Assembly (NCBI GenBank): GCA_038207425.1
Contig: JBBQZU010000002.1
Location: 124,001 to 188,000 of the forward strand
Origin: JBBQZU01 sp038207425
Lineage (GTDB): Bacteria > Bacteroidota > Bacteroidia > Flavobacteriales_D > Cryomorphaceae
DNA: 64,000 nucleotides
Direction of reading: 5' to 3'
A program made the translations under genes and the position numbers. Shown one piece after another: positions 10,401 to 17,801 of the stretch. Position 1 is the first letter of the stretch. Every line of letters begins with the position of its first letter. Below the pieces are notes generated by a model that worked only from the letters and a program-made list of their open reading frames with translations, was not told the origin of the DNA and searched no databases.

Positions 10401-10503
10401 CATCACAGAAAATTAACAGTATGTTGGGGTTAGTTGAACCCTGCCCAAAAATGGCAGCCCCAAAACCCAGGTACAAAATGATGCCGGATATTAAAAATTT
10501 CAT
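7441..10503 (-). CDS. Second secreted sulfatase, tandem paralogue, with T9SS sorting domain
   Basis: A 1020-residue paralogue of the neighbouring sulfatase with the same domain order. A signal peptide (~1-20) is followed by the sulfatase domain with FCDD metal ligands (D34-D35), the formylglycine motif CGPSRASMFTG (C74), GKIFH, YAAHTPLYAPDRFFDLYP and SSDHGFQLGEK. Then come the CBM4/9-like and beta-sandwich regions and a type A T9SS tail beginning INVFPNP. I chose the ATG at 10503; a TTG three codons upstream is in frame but unnecessary. Sequence divergence from its partner spreads over the whole length, which points to an old duplication and probably different substrates. No SusC/SusD pair or glycoside hydrolase is adjacent. 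Confidence 0.9.
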   Translation of the reverse strand: MKFLISGIILYLGFGAAIFGQGSTNPNILLIFCDDLIEISDAFGPGFQAYTPNITRLRERGVSFTNTCSNASICGPSRASMFTGILPVTSGHFGYKMSAFPWSLNPLLGSSTTMFKHFKNNGYGVYATGKIFHAATSVSSDFTELFTVTRGPFAWDGTTVNGNGIAQQVAFPGNPAIVAKDAGGGIAPFSELELYPGYQWIYSSGQIFDPNNPEHLTMDEQIADYGINLLQQEHESPFFIALGFYAAHTPLYAPDRFFDLYPLAGISTSTFIDEPESARTIAVEKNRWNSVVNTPSLTRILQAGADHAVDNYWLKKYIQGYLSLVSLVDEQLGLLLDALDESPYADNTYVVFSSDHGFQLGEKNMIKKNTLWNAATRVPLIIAGPGIGNDIKLNNPTSLVDVYPSLLDLTALPNPTTHSLDGHSLAPLLTGAPENFTGPGYVLASVPCNEELVLPGVANKNHQHYTLFGNTYRYNYYSTGEEELYLAGEDPLELVNIIAAPEYQLARKQQRDILTVEYGISLVAPAKFNSLFYGNFNQNLNGWVRSNAGPNTLNILSDQSAEDIGNYMRITKVNTDPLFGALNRSLELKQGHDYEVCFNARGVNYNGALKFEIQSDTEYSNSSSIINQFATSVTNTWQTYCYNFTEIENEGRFSRMLLVAPTIQGSVDIDNIVFTDITEKSTTQAQILQALEIVPATTYPLSINTISANYSKNFTAGCFNSGSAIVSLQGWYKFISPSKELNIWAMGNSEFDVAIELYSNIDTSPLYCANEVAASETEILVAKNLIIGNTYYVRITHAELDVVNNNEITTGIIYVASTGLIPTYCNAGSFNSLADVRLTSLPEYSNLTNWQLAIQTSVSPTDTILINLPPTIPPVFNFQSSINTLVPNAIYTVRARARQFVGPIWGEYGPSCILTYLPQSGLPGYGSNSDLISNDRLINVFPNPSNGQDLSVFISDASIRPSQMVLYDQTGRMLNISTISDGNGNFQIVPVSSLAAGLYSLVLIFEDGSKMSRLIAVTKS

Positions 10504-10539
10504 AGCTTTCAACTATTTCAGTTTTACCAAAATCGTTTG

Positions 10540-10570
10540 TAAATATATGTTGAATTCATGAGCCAAGCAA
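10540..10570 (-). promoter_or_regulatory. Possible promoter of the upstream sulfatase gene
   Basis: On the minus strand TATATTTA (10547-10540) matches seven of eight -7 consensus positions, with TTG (10570-10568) 20 bp upstream. The leader would be about 30 bases. The match is imperfect, so this is tentative. Confidence 0.35.
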
Positions 10571-10612
10571 TCTGTTAACGCAATAGTAATATTGAAATAC
10601 TGCCTATTGAGC

Positions 10613-10646
10613 TTTGAGAAGCATTCCCGCCATTTTGGTAACTTTG
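10613..10646 (+). promoter_or_regulatory. Predicted promoter of ileS
   Basis: TTTG (10613-10616), a 22-bp spacer and TAACTTTG (10639-10646) fit the Bacteroidota -33/-7 promoter. The ATG of ileS begins 20 bases after the -7 box, leaving a leader of roughly 14 bases. Confidence 0.6.
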
Positions 10647-10665
10647 CACCCAAATTTTTTTGAAC

Positions 10666-13600
10666 ATGTCATTGTATCCCGAATACCAAAGTCTGGACCT
10701 TCCACGAGCCGCACAGGATATCCTTGAGCATTGGAAAACCAATGACACTTTTCGCGAAAGCGTAAATTCCAGACGGGAAGACAAACAGTTTGTGTTCTAT
10801 GAAGGCCCTCCTTCCGCAAATGGTATGCCCGGTATCCACCACGTAATGGCCCGCGCAATCAAGGACATCTTTTGCCGATACAAAACTTCAAAAGGATATA
10901 GAGTTGAGCGCCGCGCCGGATGGGATACTCACGGATTGCCAATTGAGTTGGGTGTAGAAAAAGAACTTGGCATTACCAAAGAAGATATTGGTAAGAAGAT
11001 ATCAATTCAAGAGTACAATGATGCTTGCCGCAAAGCGGTAATGCGCTATACCGATGTGTGGAACGACCTCACCTTGAAAATGGGCTATTGGGTTGATATG
11101 GACTCACCCTACATTACCTACACCAATAAGTATATGGAGTCGGTTTGGTGGCTGCTTCAAAACCTTTACAATAAAAATCTACTCTACAAGGGCTACACCA
11201 TACAGCCATACTCTCCAGCCGCCGGCACCGGATTAAGTTCACATGAACTCAACCAACCCGGCACCTACAGGGATGTGAAGGACACTTCGGCCACAGCGCT
11301 TTTTCTTCTAAAAGAGGATGGCCAGCAATTGCTGAGATCCAAAACCGGTCGCCCTGATCTTTTATTTCATGTAATGGCTTGGACTACCACACCCTGGACC
11401 CTTCCGGCAAATACAGCACTCGCAGTAAATCCGGCTATCAAATATGCCATCGTAGAATCATTCAATCAGTATACCCATCAGAAAATGGCCGTAGTGCTCG
11501 CTGAGGGGCTTATAGCGAAGCAATTTTCAGGTAAATATTCACAGGCTGAGAGCGATGATGAATTTACAGATTATAAGCCCGACGATAAGAAGATTCCATT
11601 CCGCATACTTACCGCCCTTACCGCCAAAGAGCTGCTGGGCTTGGCTTATGAGCAACTATTACCATATGTGCTCCCAATGCAAACCCCTGAGAAAGCATTC
11701 CATATAATTGCCGGCGACTTCGTAACTACTGCCGATGGTACGGGAGTTGTGCACATTGCCCCAACATTTGGTAGCGACGACGCTCAGGCGGCAAAACAAT
11801 CCGGTATACCGGCCATGCTGGTTGCCAATGGTATTGGCGACCCTGTACCCATTGTCGATCTACAGGGAAAGTACGTAAAGCAAATGGGCGATTTGGCGGG
11901 CATGTATGTTAAGAACGAATACTATGCCGATGGATTAGCTCCTGAAAAATCGGCGGACGTGCTGATTTCTATAAAACTAAAAGAAGAGGGAAAAGCATTT
12001 CGTATTGAGAAATACGAGCACAGCTACCCTCACTGCTGGCGCACGGATAAACCGGTGTTGTACTATCCACTCGATTCGTGGTTTGTGCGCAGCACAGCGG
12101 CGAAAGACCGAATGATAGCACTCAACAAAACCATCAACTGGAAACCGGCGAGCACTGGAACCGGTCGCTTTGGTAACTGGCTTGAGAATCTGAACGACTG
12201 GAATTTGTCTCGATCGCGATTTTGGGGTATACCCATACCCATATGGCGAACTGATGATGGCAGCGAATCAATTTGCATAGGTAGTGTGGCCGAACTGAAA
12301 GCCGCTTGCGATAATTCAGTAGCAGCAGGAATAATGGCCGCTAACCCTTTTGCATCCTTCGATCCTGCTGATATGAGCGATGCGAACTACAACAGCTTTG
12401 ATTTGCATAAAAACTACGTTGATGAAATCGTGCTGCTTTCGCCGAAAGGCAAACCCATGCGCCGCGAAGCGGACCTAATAGATGTTTGGTTCGATTCAGG
12501 GTCAATGCCATACGCACAATGGCACTATCCTTTTGAGCACAAGGAGCGGATAGATAGTGGAACTGCATTCCCTGCTGATTTTATTGCCGAGGGCGTAGAC
12601 CAAACCCGTGGATGGTTCTTTACGCTTCACGCCATTGCTACGATGTGTTTTGATTCAGTGGCATACAAAACGGTGGTTTCAAATGGCTTGGTGCTCGATA
12701 AAAACGGGCAGAAGATGAGCAAACGTCTAGGCAATGCCGTGGATCCTTTTAAAACCATTGATAAATATGGACCTGATGCTACTCGATGGTACATGATTAC
12801 CAATGCACAGCCCTGGGACAACCTTCGCTTTGATGAGCAGGGCATTGTTGAAGTGCAGCGCAGATTTTTCGGTACGCTTTACAATACCTACGCATTCTTT
12901 GCGCTCTATGCCAACCTTGACGGCTTCAAATTCAGTGAAGAATTCATAGCTGTAAACCAAAGGCCCGAGATGGACCGATGGATATTGAGCAGGCTCAATT
13001 CACTCTGTGTTGCAGTAGATGCTGCTTACGCTGATTATGAACCTACCCGCGCCGGCAGGCTTATTCAGGAATTTGTAAATGAAGAGCTGAGCAACTGGTA
13101 TGTGCGTCTTTGCCGCCGCCGATTTTGGAAAGGGGAGTATAGCAATGATAAAATTTGTGCATACCAAACCCTCTATCAGTGTCTCGAATGGATATCTATA
13201 ATGGCAGCGCCTATAGCTCCGTTCTACATGGATAAATTGTTTATCGATCTGAATGGCGCCACAATTCTGCACAAAGTTCATTCAGTGCACCTTGCAGAAT
13301 TTCCTAAAGCAGATGTGCAGCAAATAGATATTGATCTGGAACGCCGTATGGAGATAGCCCGACGTATTACTTCTATGGTGCTCGGTTTGCGCAAGCAGCA
13401 TAAGGTGCGGGTGAGGCAGCCCCTACAGAAAATGATGATTCCTATACCTGATAGCACTTTTGAGCGACAGCTTCACGATGTGGAGCAAATAATACTCAGC
13501 GAAGTGAATGTAAAGGAAACGGTATACCTGACTGACTCTGCTGGTGTTTTTGTAAAAGATATTAAAGCAGACTTCAAGCAATTAGGTGCCCGACTTGGCA

Positions 13601-14085
13601 AGGACATGAAAGAAGTAGCTGCTAAAATTACCACTTTGACCCAGCAAGAAATCGCGGATTTGGAGAAGCTCGGACATATGAACATCACAATAGCCGATGG
13701 AAGGAATATAAAGATCACGAAGGATGATGTACTTATAGCAACACGCGATATTCCAGGCTGGATTGTGGCATCAGAAGAAGACCTTACGGTGGCCCTTGAC
13801 ATGACAATAACCGAAACCCTGCGCGATGAAGGTATAGCGCGCGAGTTGGTAAACCGCATACAAAATCTCAGAAAGGACAGTGGATTGGAAGTTACTGACC
13901 GCATCAAAATTACCATTGAAGACCGTGCCGAAATTGCTCAGGCACTGACTAAGAATTTGGACTATATTTGCGCCGAAGTTTTGGCAGACTCCCTTGAGTT
14001 GGTGCAAAACGTGAATGAATCATTGGCCCATCCTGTTGAAATAGAAAGTGGGTTGACGACGTATATTACGCTTCAAAAAAGTTGA
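10666..14085 (+). CDS. ileS: Isoleucyl-tRNA synthetase, long (type 2, eukaryote-like) form
   Basis: A 1139-residue class I aminoacyl-tRNA synthetase charging tRNA-Ile in the cytoplasm. The HIGH-type signature is GIHH (residues 56-59) within PPSANGMPGIHH. The KMSKS signature is KMSKR (683-687). WTTTPWTLPANTA marks the CP1 editing domain. Length and motif variants fit the long type 2 form rather than the ~940-residue E. coli type; type 2 enzymes are often resistant to mupirocin (family knowledge, not tested here). I used the ATG at 10666, 20 bases after a good -7 box; a TTG two codons upstream is less likely. It is followed by the DksA-like gene after 18 bp. Confidence 0.97.
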   Translation: MSLYPEYQSLDLPRAAQDILEHWKTNDTFRESVNSRREDKQFVFYEGPPSANGMPGIHHVMARAIKDIFCRYKTSKGYRVERRAGWDTHGLPIELGVEKELGITKEDIGKKISIQEYNDACRKAVMRYTDVWNDLTLKMGYWVDMDSPYITYTNKYMESVWWLLQNLYNKNLLYKGYTIQPYSPAAGTGLSSHELNQPGTYRDVKDTSATALFLLKEDGQQLLRSKTGRPDLLFHVMAWTTTPWTLPANTALAVNPAIKYAIVESFNQYTHQKMAVVLAEGLIAKQFSGKYSQAESDDEFTDYKPDDKKIPFRILTALTAKELLGLAYEQLLPYVLPMQTPEKAFHIIAGDFVTTADGTGVVHIAPTFGSDDAQAAKQSGIPAMLVANGIGDPVPIVDLQGKYVKQMGDLAGMYVKNEYYADGLAPEKSADVLISIKLKEEGKAFRIEKYEHSYPHCWRTDKPVLYYPLDSWFVRSTAAKDRMIALNKTINWKPASTGTGRFGNWLENLNDWNLSRSRFWGIPIPIWRTDDGSESICIGSVAELKAACDNSVAAGIMAANPFASFDPADMSDANYNSFDLHKNYVDEIVLLSPKGKPMRREADLIDVWFDSGSMPYAQWHYPFEHKERIDSGTAFPADFIAEGVDQTRGWFFTLHAIATMCFDSVAYKTVVSNGLVLDKNGQKMSKRLGNAVDPFKTIDKYGPDATRWYMITNAQPWDNLRFDEQGIVEVQRRFFGTLYNTYAFFALYANLDGFKFSEEFIAVNQRPEMDRWILSRLNSLCVAVDAAYADYEPTRAGRLIQEFVNEELSNWYVRLCRRRFWKGEYSNDKICAYQTLYQCLEWISIMAAPIAPFYMDKLFIDLNGATILHKVHSVHLAEFPKADVQQIDIDLERRMEIARRITSMVLGLRKQHKVRVRQPLQKMMIPIPDSTFERQLHDVEQIILSEVNVKETVYLTDSAGVFVKDIKADFKQLGARLGKDMKEVAAKITTLTQQEIADLEKLGHMNITIADGRNIKITKDDVLIATRDIPGWIVASEEDLTVALDMTITETLRDEGIARELVNRIQNLRKDSGLEVTDRIKITIEDRAEIAQALTKNLDYICAEVLADSLELVQNVNESLAHPVEIESGLTTYITLQKS

Positions 14086-14103
14086 TTATTAAAATTTAGA
14101 AAA

Positions 14104-14490
14104 ATGGCCGAACTAAAAACAAGATATTCGGACGAAGAATTGGTAGAGTTTCGCGAGCTTATTGATAAGAAGCTTGGCGAAGCTAGAGAAGACCTGCGTC
14201 AATTGAAACAATCACTCTCATATTCTGATGACAACAGCACAAACGATACAGCTTCCAGCTTTAAGATGATGGAAGATGGGTCTGAAACGATGTCGCGCGA
14301 AGAAACTGCTCAGTTGGCATCAAGACAAGAGAAGTTTATCTCACACCTTGAGAATGCCCTCATCCGAATAGAGAATAAAACCTACGGCATATGTCGTGAT
14401 ACAGGAAAACTTATTCGCAAAGAGCGCCTTAGGCTCGTTCCACACGCCACACTGAGCATTGAAGCAAAGCAGCAAAAAGACCGACGTTAA
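14104..14490 (+). CDS. TraR/DksA-family protein with degenerate zinc finger
   Basis: A 128-residue relative of DksA, the factor that binds the RNA polymerase secondary channel. The N-terminal coiled coil carries a conserved EDGSETMSREE stretch (~60-70). The C-terminal finger is degenerate: where C4 proteins have CxxC and a second CxxC, this one has CRDTGKL and VPHATL, leaving a single cysteine near residue 97. I recall CxxT versions as common in Bacteroidota, so it is probably functional without zinc, or with altered metal or redox behaviour. It lies between ileS and lspA, and lspA starts inside its last 32 bases, suggesting one operon. Confidence 0.85.
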   Translation: MAELKTRYSDEELVEFRELIDKKLGEAREDLRQLKQSLSYSDDNSTNDTASSFKMMEDGSETMSREETAQLASRQEKFISHLENALIRIENKTYGICRDTGKLIRKERLRLVPHATLSIEAKQQKDRR

Positions 14491-15178
14491 TCCTGAGAAA
14501 AAGCTTGCGCGGCTCGCCATTATTGTAGTGGCTCTCGTGCTTATTGCTGATCAGGTATCCAAGTTTTGGGTTAAGACACAAATGTATCTTGATGAGTCTA
14601 TTGTTGTTTTTCCGAATTGGTTTTTCATACACTTTATTGAAAACCCGGGCATGGCCTTTGGCTTTGAATTTGGAGGTGAAACCGGCAAGCTCCTTTTGAG
14701 CCTTTTCAGGCTTGTGGCGATAACGTTTATTGCCATTTACCTGAATAAAATGATAAAAGTCAAAGCGCCTGCAGCGATGATCGTTTCGCTCTCGCTTGTT
14801 TTAGCTGGAGCTTTTGGTAATATTATCGACAGTGCGTTCTATGGAATAATATTCAGCGAAAGCCCGAGGTATTCACCACAACTTGCAGTGCTTTTTCCAC
14901 CGGAAGGAGGGTACGCAGGTTTTCTTCATGGCAAGGTCGTCGACATGCTCTATTTTCCACTTGTTGACACCACATTTCCACAATGGCTGCCATGGGTTGG
15001 TGGCGAACCTTTTCAATTTTTTCGACCGGTCTTTAATATTGCCGATTCAGCGATAAGCACAGGAATGGGTTTGATAATTCTAAACCACAAAAAGTTTTTC
15101 AAAGACCGCGAACCCATTGCAGAGTCAGATTCCACATCACGGGCTGATGAGCTCCAGGGAGAGCATAATGGCAAATAA
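14459..15178 (+). CDS. lspA: Lipoprotein signal peptidase (signal peptidase II)
   Basis: A 239-residue inner-membrane aspartyl protease that cleaves prolipoprotein signal peptides. Four hydrophobic segments are visible, the first at ~18-33 ending LIADQVSKFWV. The catalytic aspartates are D124 in GNIIDS and D196 in FNIADS. The ~70-residue spacing between them includes an extra loop (~128-180), longer than in E. coli LspA and usual for Bacteroidota. The only suitable start is TTG at 14459, inside the DksA-like gene; no in-frame ATG precedes the first membrane segment. Its polar C-terminal tail overlaps the end of the opposing gene by 42 bp. Several predicted lipoproteins in this window would be substrates. 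Confidence 0.92.
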   Translation: MKQSSKKTDVNPEKKLARLAIIVVALVLIADQVSKFWVKTQMYLDESIVVFPNWFFIHFIENPGMAFGFEFGGETGKLLLSLFRLVAITFIAIYLNKMIKVKAPAAMIVSLSLVLAGAFGNIIDSAFYGIIFSESPRYSPQLAVLFPPEGGYAGFLHGKVVDMLYFPLVDTTFPQWLPWVGGEPFQFFRPVFNIADSAISTGMGLIILNHKKFFKDREPIAESDSTSRADELQGEHNGK

Positions 15179-15619
15179 TTGAGTTGGCGTAAACCTGCCT
15201 TCTATAAGCAAAAGCGCATCGGTGGGAAAGGAGTTGGCCCCATTGTAAATCACGCCATCTTTCACGTTGTAAAGCATATCAATCAAGAAGGTGCTATCGC
15301 CCCGGTAAATGCGGCCATCTTCGAAGGTATAGGCAATCTGCGAAGTATAAAGCGCAGTGCCACGCCACAGCTTATTATCCCGAAACGTAAAAAGGAGGTC
15401 AAATTCAGATCCCATGGGACCTAACATAATCTTATTGCCTACTACGGTATAAAAGGCATCGTTGATATTAAAACTGAAAGCAGGTAGCGTGCGGTTGTTG
15501 TCAAGCCTCAGCACAAGCGTTGTGAAATAATGCCCGTTGCCGGAAAAAACGCGGATTTGAGCGCTGGCGGCTACTGAAATTGACAAGACCAAAAACAGAA
15601 TGAGAATGCATCTTTTCAC
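15137..15619 (-). CDS. Small secreted protein, function unknown
   Basis: A 160-residue protein with a GTG start and a clear signal peptide (residues ~1-20, ending VAASAQ). The mature part contains repeated short beta-like units: DNKLWRG, EDGRIYRGDS and KDGVIYNGAN. These alternate a charged turn with an aromatic or hydrophobic residue and glycine, as in small beta-repeat surface proteins. It lies antisense to the last 42 bases of lspA and diverges from the PadR gene. I do not recognise a family; secretion is the only firm inference. Confidence 0.6.
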   Translation of the reverse strand: MKRCILILFLVLSISVAASAQIRVFSGNGHYFTTLVLRLDNNRTLPAFSFNINDAFYTVVGNKIMLGPMGSEFDLLFTFRDNKLWRGTALYTSQIAYTFEDGRIYRGDSTFLIDMLYNVKDGVIYNGANSFPTDALLLIEGRFTPTQLFAIMLSLELISP

Positions 15620-15668
15620 GAAAGTGAAGGTAGGGAAATTAGACCAACAGAAATTTATGAAGATGATT

Positions 15669-15701
15669 TTTGATAATACATAAGAAAACTATGTATTCTT
15701 G
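15669..15701 (+). promoter_or_regulatory. Promoter and candidate PadR autoregulatory operator
   Basis: TTTG (15669-15672) and TATTCTTG (15694-15701, seven of eight -7 positions) are 21 bp apart. Between and partly over them is a perfect inverted repeat: AATACATA (15675-15682) and TATGTATT (15690-15697), 8-bp arms with a 7-bp centre. PadR-type repressors bind ATGT/ACAT-containing palindromes of this kind. The ATG at 15705 begins only 3 bases after the -7 box, implying a leaderless or nearly leaderless transcript. Confidence 0.6.
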
Positions 15702-15704
15702 CAT

Positions 15705-16043
15705 ATGAGTAAAAATCACTTGTACAAAGGTGCGCTTGGCACAGTTCTCCTGAAATTACTCGAGGAGAATGGGCGCATGTATGGTTATGAGCTTAGCAAA
15801 AAAGCCCTTGAGCTCACCAACGGTGACTTGGATATTACTGAAGGAGCTTTGTATCCCGCACTTCACAAACTCGAAGCTGATGGTTTACTGACATCAGAAT
15901 CAGAAAGGATTGGCAACCGGGTGCGCAAATATTACAGCCTTACTCAAAGTGGTAGTGGTGCAGCCCGAAGCCGTATTGCAGAGTTGGAAGAGTATGCGGG
16001 AAATTTGCAGAAGTTTCTGAATTTGAAGCTATCCAATGGTTAA
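15705..16043 (+). CDS. PadR-family transcriptional regulator
   Basis: A 112-residue winged-helix repressor. The conserved opening NHLYKGALGTVLLKLLEENG is followed by GYELSKKAL (recognition region), ITEGALYPALHKLEADGLL (wing-adjacent helix) and RKYYSLTQSG (wing). The short C-terminal helix is typical of subfamily 2 PadR proteins. The start is ATG at 15705; an upstream TTG in frame would lie inside the -7 box. The gene overlaps the next by 8 bp, so the regulator and the membrane protein are co-translated. A palindrome in its promoter suggests negative autoregulation. The inducer is unknown. Confidence 0.88.
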   Translation: MSKNHLYKGALGTVLLKLLEENGRMYGYELSKKALELTNGDLDITEGALYPALHKLEADGLLTSESERIGNRVRKYYSLTQSGSGAARSRIAELEEYAGNLQKFLNLKLSNG

Positions 16044-16731
16044 AGAGCTCACGCCATATGAGTATAGAAAACTTGCCCAGTTTCTAAAACGATGGGGGAT
16101 TGACCACCCGGAATTGCTCGCGGAAATGACAGACCATTACGGAGAAAAGGCCTTAGATGAAATTGAGAAGGGTAGTACGCTTGACAGTGTGCTCGAAAGC
16201 TGGAAAACAAAAAGCACCTTTCTAACCCTTCGAAAAATACAAAGAGAATACGAAGATTTATACCCCAAAAGGTGGAATAAAACCCAATGGGCGGTTGCAA
16301 AGTCGATCATCTTCAGTCGAAACCTTCTTTGGTTGATGGCCCTGCTTATTGTTCTTTGTGGCCTTTACTTATACCCAATTACTCGAAGAGTTTTTGAATA
16401 CATCATGGCTTTAAAATTGGCTGCAAACTTTGGCATTGTCTTATATTTTCTGATTCGAAAGCGCTACCGAAACATCATTTCATTCAGAAACTTTAGCTTT
16501 TATTACATTTTTTACGCTAACCTGTTTCAGGTGGTATTCCGAATGATATGGCCTTCAGGGCCCGATCTTACAAACAATAATATACTGGTTCCGTTGCTTC
16601 TGGGCATCAGTTTGTTCGTTGATTTTATATACTTCCGGCTTTGGAAAATGACTCTGGAAGATACAGTACACATATCGGCTGAAATGCTGGAAGAGCATGT
16701 GCCGGCGAAATACAACCCCGGGAAATACTAG
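16036..16731 (+). CDS. PadR-linked integral membrane protein, function unknown
   Basis: A 231-residue protein with a soluble N-terminal region (~1-90) of charged helices (WGIDHPELLAEMTDHYGEKA), then about four hydrophobic segments at ~92-112, ~122-137, ~150-168 and ~185-202, and a short acidic tail. The layout resembles the membrane partners (DUF1700/DUF1129-like) encoded after PadR repressors in many bacteria, usually thought to sense membrane or envelope stress. I see no catalytic motif. Its ATG sits within the last codons of padR (8-bp overlap), so the pair is almost certainly one functional unit. Confidence 0.7.
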   Translation: MVKELTPYEYRKLAQFLKRWGIDHPELLAEMTDHYGEKALDEIEKGSTLDSVLESWKTKSTFLTLRKIQREYEDLYPKRWNKTQWAVAKSIIFSRNLLWLMALLIVLCGLYLYPITRRVFEYIMALKLAANFGIVLYFLIRKRYRNIISFRNFSFYYIFYANLFQVVFRMIWPSGPDLTNNNILVPLLLGISLFVDFIYFRLWKMTLEDTVHISAEMLEEHVPAKYNPGKY

Positions 16732-16739
16732 AGCTGAAT

Positions 16740-17735
16740 TTATGCCCTTACCAGAGCTTTTTCAAGCAATATCTCGGCAATTTGTACGGCATTGGTAGCA
16801 GCGCCCTTGCGCAGGTTGTCAGCCACAATCCACAGATTAAGGCTATTGGGCCATGATTCATCACGGCGTATTCTGCCCACGAACACTTCGTTTTTGCCTT
16901 CTGCAAATCGGGGCATGGGGTACTGTTTTACATCGGGATTGTCCTGAAGCGCTACCCCTTGGGCACTGTGAAGCATTTTTCGAACTTCGTCGATATCAAA
17001 ATCATGTGCGAATGTAATGTTTACTGACTCTGAATGGCCTCCTACTACTGGCACCCGTACAGCGGTTGCGGTTACTTTTATGCTTTCATCGCCCATGATT
17101 TTAATCGTTTCGTGGGTCAGCTTCAGTTCCTCCTTCGTGTATCCGTTTTCTTCGAACACATCACAATGTGGAATGCAGTTTTTGTCAATAGGGTAAGCAT
17201 ATACCATAGGCCCATCTTCTCCCTTTCGTTCACGGTTCATCTGCTCTACTGCTTCCATGCCGGTACCTGTTACCGATTGGTAGGTTGATACCACAACCCG
17301 CTTTATACCATAAGCTTTATGCAAAGGGTTGAGTATCATTACCAATTGTATGGTTGAGCAATTTGGGTTGGCAATGATCATATCATTTTCCGTAAGGAGA
17401 TTCCCGTTTATTTCCGGAACCACAAGTTTATACCCGGGTATCATTCTCCATGCCGAACTGTTGTCTATAACACGTGTTCCGGCTTCTGCAAAACGCGGAG
17501 CCCATAGCTTGCTGGCTTCGCCACCGGCAGAGAATAACGCGATATCACATTTGGCTGCAACGGCTTCTTCCATGCTGTATATCCGGTATGTGTTACCGCT
17601 TATTTCCCGCATTTGGCCTGCTGACCTTTCAGATGCTACGGCAATGATTTCTGATGATGGAAAGTTGCGCTCCTTGAGTACATCGAGCATTACGCGGCCC
17701 ACCATTCCGGTGGCGCCCACTACAGCTACACGCAT
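16740..17735 (-). CDS. asd: Aspartate-semialdehyde dehydrogenase
   Basis: A 331-residue NADP-dependent enzyme that reduces aspartyl phosphate to aspartate semialdehyde, the branch point to lysine/diaminopimelate, threonine and methionine. Visible: the dinucleotide loop GATGMVG (7-13), the catalytic cysteine C126 in NPNCSTIQ, substrate-binding SVTGTGMEA (~154-162) and the acid/base histidine H234 in VPVVGGHSES. Length matches the family. A perfect -7 box TACTTTTG (17776-17769, minus strand) lies 34 bases before the ATG. It is transcribed away from the adjacent large surface-protein gene. Confidence 0.96.
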   Translation of the reverse strand: MRVAVVGATGMVGRVMLDVLKERNFPSSEIIAVASERSAGQMREISGNTYRIYSMEEAVAAKCDIALFSAGGEASKLWAPRFAEAGTRVIDNSSAWRMIPGYKLVVPEINGNLLTENDMIIANPNCSTIQLVMILNPLHKAYGIKRVVVSTYQSVTGTGMEAVEQMNRERKGEDGPMVYAYPIDKNCIPHCDVFEENGYTKEELKLTHETIKIMGDESIKVTATAVRVPVVGGHSESVNITFAHDFDIDEVRKMLHSAQGVALQDNPDVKQYPMPRFAEGKNEVFVGRIRRDESWPNSLNLWIVADNLRKGAATNAVQIAEILLEKALVRA

Positions 17736-17801
17736 AGTCTTAAAGTTGAGTTAACAATGAATCGGGTGCAAAAGTACTATATTTAGGCCCAAGCATTTTC
17801 C

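Noticed and set aside
4267..10503. Sulfatase pair as part of a polysaccharide-utilisation locus
   Set aside because: No SusC/SusD, glycoside hydrolase or hybrid regulator gene lies next to the sulfatases.
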